A stretch of 49,925 nt of DNA from Lentilactobacillus hilgardii DSM 20176 = ATCC 8290 (GTDB taxonomy: Bacteria; Bacillota; Bacilli; Lactobacillales; Lactobacillaceae): positions 66,905-116,829 of the forward strand of contig NZ_GG669998.1 of the NCBI RefSeq assembly GCF_000159315.1. Direction: 5' to 3'. The translations under genes were made by a program, and so were the position numbers. The notes under the pieces are model-generated. The model saw only the letters and a program-made list of their open reading frames with translations, did no database searches and was not told where the DNA came from. The first letter of the stretch is position 1. Each line of letters begins with the position of its first letter. This document shows positions 47,108 through 49,925 of this stretch, in pieces.

Positions 47108-48115
47108 ATGGAATGGAAAATCGGTGATATTACAATTCCAAACCAAGTTGTCGTTGCGCCTATGGCAGGTGTAACCAACTCGGCTTTTAGAATTATTTGT
47201 AAAGAGTTTGGTGCTGGACTAGTGGTCTGCGAAATGATTTCAGATCGCGGTATTATGTATAAAAACAAAAAAACGCTTGATATGATGTTCGTGGACCCTA
47301 GAGAACATCCAATGAGCATTCAAATTTTTGGCGGAACGAAAGAAACTTTGGTACAAGCTGCTAAATTTGTTGATCAAAATACGGCTGCTGACATTATTGA
47401 TATTAATATGGGATGTCCTGTCAACAAGGTTGTTAAGACCGACGCTGGAGCACGATGGCTGCTTGATCCAAAAAAAGTATATGAAATGGTCTCATATGTG
47501 ACCGATGCTGTTAAAAAACCGGTGACGGTAAAGATGAGAACCGGCTGGGATGAAGATCATATTTACGCGGTTGAAAATGCGTTAGCTGCTGAGCGAGCCG
47601 GTGCGTCGGATCTTGCAATGCATGGGCGGACCCGTAAACAAATGTATATGGGACATGCAAACTGGGATATTCTTAAACAAGTTGCTGGTCAATTACACAT
47701 TCCTTTTATGGGGAATGGGGATGTCAGAACCCCACAGGATGCAAAAAAGATGTTGGAGGATGTGGGCGCTGATGCTGTCATGATGGGACGAGCTGTTGAA
47801 GGAAATCCGTGGGTCCTCAGTCAGGTTGAACATTATTTGGAAACTGGAGATATTTTACCGGAACCGACCCCTGAAAAAAAGATCGCAACAGCAAAAGAAC
47901 ACTTGCATCGCCTTGTAGAACTTAAGGGTGATCACGTTGGTTCACATGAATTTCGTGGGCAGGCCGGTTATTACTTAAAAGGTATTTCTCATTCTGCAAG
48001 GACCAAGGTTGCATTGGTTAATGCAGATGGTGAACAGGCAATGGATGATATTTTTGATCAATTCTTGGAAAAGAATGCCCAAAGACAGGCACGTCATCAA
48101 CAAATGGCCCAATAA
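47108..48115 (+). CDS. dusB: tRNA-dihydrouridine synthase (DusB-like)
   Basis: FMN enzyme that reduces uridines in tRNA D-loops. The 335 residues show VVAPMAGVTNSAFR (15-28), MGCPVNKVVK with the catalytic Cys (C103), the MRTGWDE segment, HGRTRKQMY (FMN site) and MGNGDVRTPQDAKKML. ATG 47108 follows GAGGTG at 6 bases; an extension to 47087 is upstream of it. lysS follows after 56 bases. The hslO-dusB-lysS order is typical. Confidence 0.95.
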   Translation: MEWKIGDITIPNQVVVAPMAGVTNSAFRIICKEFGAGLVVCEMISDRGIMYKNKKTLDMMFVDPREHPMSIQIFGGTKETLVQAAKFVDQNTAADIIDINMGCPVNKVVKTDAGARWLLDPKKVYEMVSYVTDAVKKPVTVKMRTGWDEDHIYAVENALAAERAGASDLAMHGRTRKQMYMGHANWDILKQVAGQLHIPFMGNGDVRTPQDAKKMLEDVGADAVMMGRAVEGNPWVLSQVEHYLETGDILPEPTPEKKIATAKEHLHRLVELKGDHVGSHEFRGQAGYYLKGISHSARTKVALVNADGEQAMDDIFDQFLEKNAQRQARHQQMAQ

Positions 48116-48147
48116 AGGAAGCCGTTTTGTGGTATCATGATTAATAG

Positions 48148-49677
<1,530 letters not shown>

Positions 49678-49696
49678 ACCGTATACTTAAGCTAAG

Positions 49697-49745
49697 GTTT
49701 CAATAGGCTTGCTTTACGCAAGATTATTGAAACTTTTTCTTTTTG
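49697..49745 (+). terminator. Terminator after lysS
   Basis: GTTTCAATA (49697-49705) and CTTGC (49708-49712) pair with GCAAG (49718-49722) and TATTGAAAC (49725-49733), followed by TTTTTCTTTTT. Confidence 0.85.
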
Positions 49746-49925
49746 TATTCAAAAAAATAGAAAAACAAAAAGACGAAACACGAATGTTAGATAGTTGATT
49801 TTTAATGTGTATACCACTTTTATTTCCGAATTAATTTGCCATACGATTCTTAGTTGTTCGGCTTTAGCTTCACTATTGTCTATATGTAGAAACAGGCCCG
49901 GTACCTTGTGAGTCGTTAATCCTAT
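49746..49925. other. Non-coding right end of the window
   Basis: No ORF is visible after the lysS terminator. Two PurBox-like half-sites in opposite orientation (CCGAAT 49826-49831, GTTCGG 49856-49861) suggest the promoter of a purine gene outside the window. Confidence 0.4.

Noticed and set aside
49678-49925. Start of an rRNA or tRNA cluster after lysS
   Set aside because: No 16S or tRNA sequence can be recognised in the remaining bases.

Overview
The window is a chromosomal, almost purely housekeeping stretch of a low-GC Gram-positive bacterium, most likely a member of the Lactobacillaceae. The case rests on a class II HMG-CoA reductase (mevalonate isoprenoid route), an orphan ispE between veg and purR, the alr-mazEF and pth-mfd-rqcP-divIC-yabR-tilS-hpt-ftsH-hslO-dusB-lysS gene order, a type A sortase, L-lactate dehydrogenase, strong AGGAGG ribosome binding sites, extended -10 promoters (TGnTATAAT) and frequent TTG starts. 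I cannot fix genus or species from sequence alone. No rRNA, tRNA, IS element, prophage or CRISPR array is visible.

Layout. 1-3431: the 3' end of mvaA, then an uncharacterised HExxH protein, a Sir2 deacylase and a DUF72 protein in one direction. 3611-8287: metG, tatD, rnmV, rsmA, veg. 8498-14742: orphan ispE, a zinc ABC transporter behind a Zur-like box, purR with a PurBox-like site, glmU, prs and a small membrane protein. 14862-17872 (minus strand): LipL-like acyltransferase, HD phosphohydrolase, HAD phosphatase. 18045-22863: DUF1934, rpoE, pyrG behind a GGG-initiated attenuator, murA, rpmE2. 23016-26398: MFS exporter, sortase, low-molecular-weight phosphatase and a protein of unknown function. 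26458-31926: murF, cshA, acpS, alr, mazEF. 32241-34055 (minus): a CBS-domain protein and ldh. 34481-49677: pth to lysS, all on the plus strand.

How the genes work together. The set covers cell wall supply and division (glmU, murA, murF, alr, a MurJ/SpoVB-type flippase, divIC, srtA), nucleotide supply (prs, purR, pyrG, hpt), translation and tRNA handling (metG, lysS, tilS, dusB, pth, rsmA, rnmV, rqcP, rpmE2), transcription and RNA (rpoE, mfd, cshA, S1 protein) and stress or proteostasis (ftsH with a CtsR-like box, hslO, mazEF).

No obvious new multi-gene system stands out. The most informative oddities are: MurA with Asp in place of the catalytic, fosfomycin-binding Cys; an IspE paralogue lacking the GYH nucleotide-binding motif in a mevalonate-pathway organism; a Sir2 protein with a C-C-H-C zinc site; the mvaA-linked HExxH protein; recognisable operators for Zur, PurR and CtsR; the pyrG attenuator; and several small unexplained ORFs and inverted repeats.
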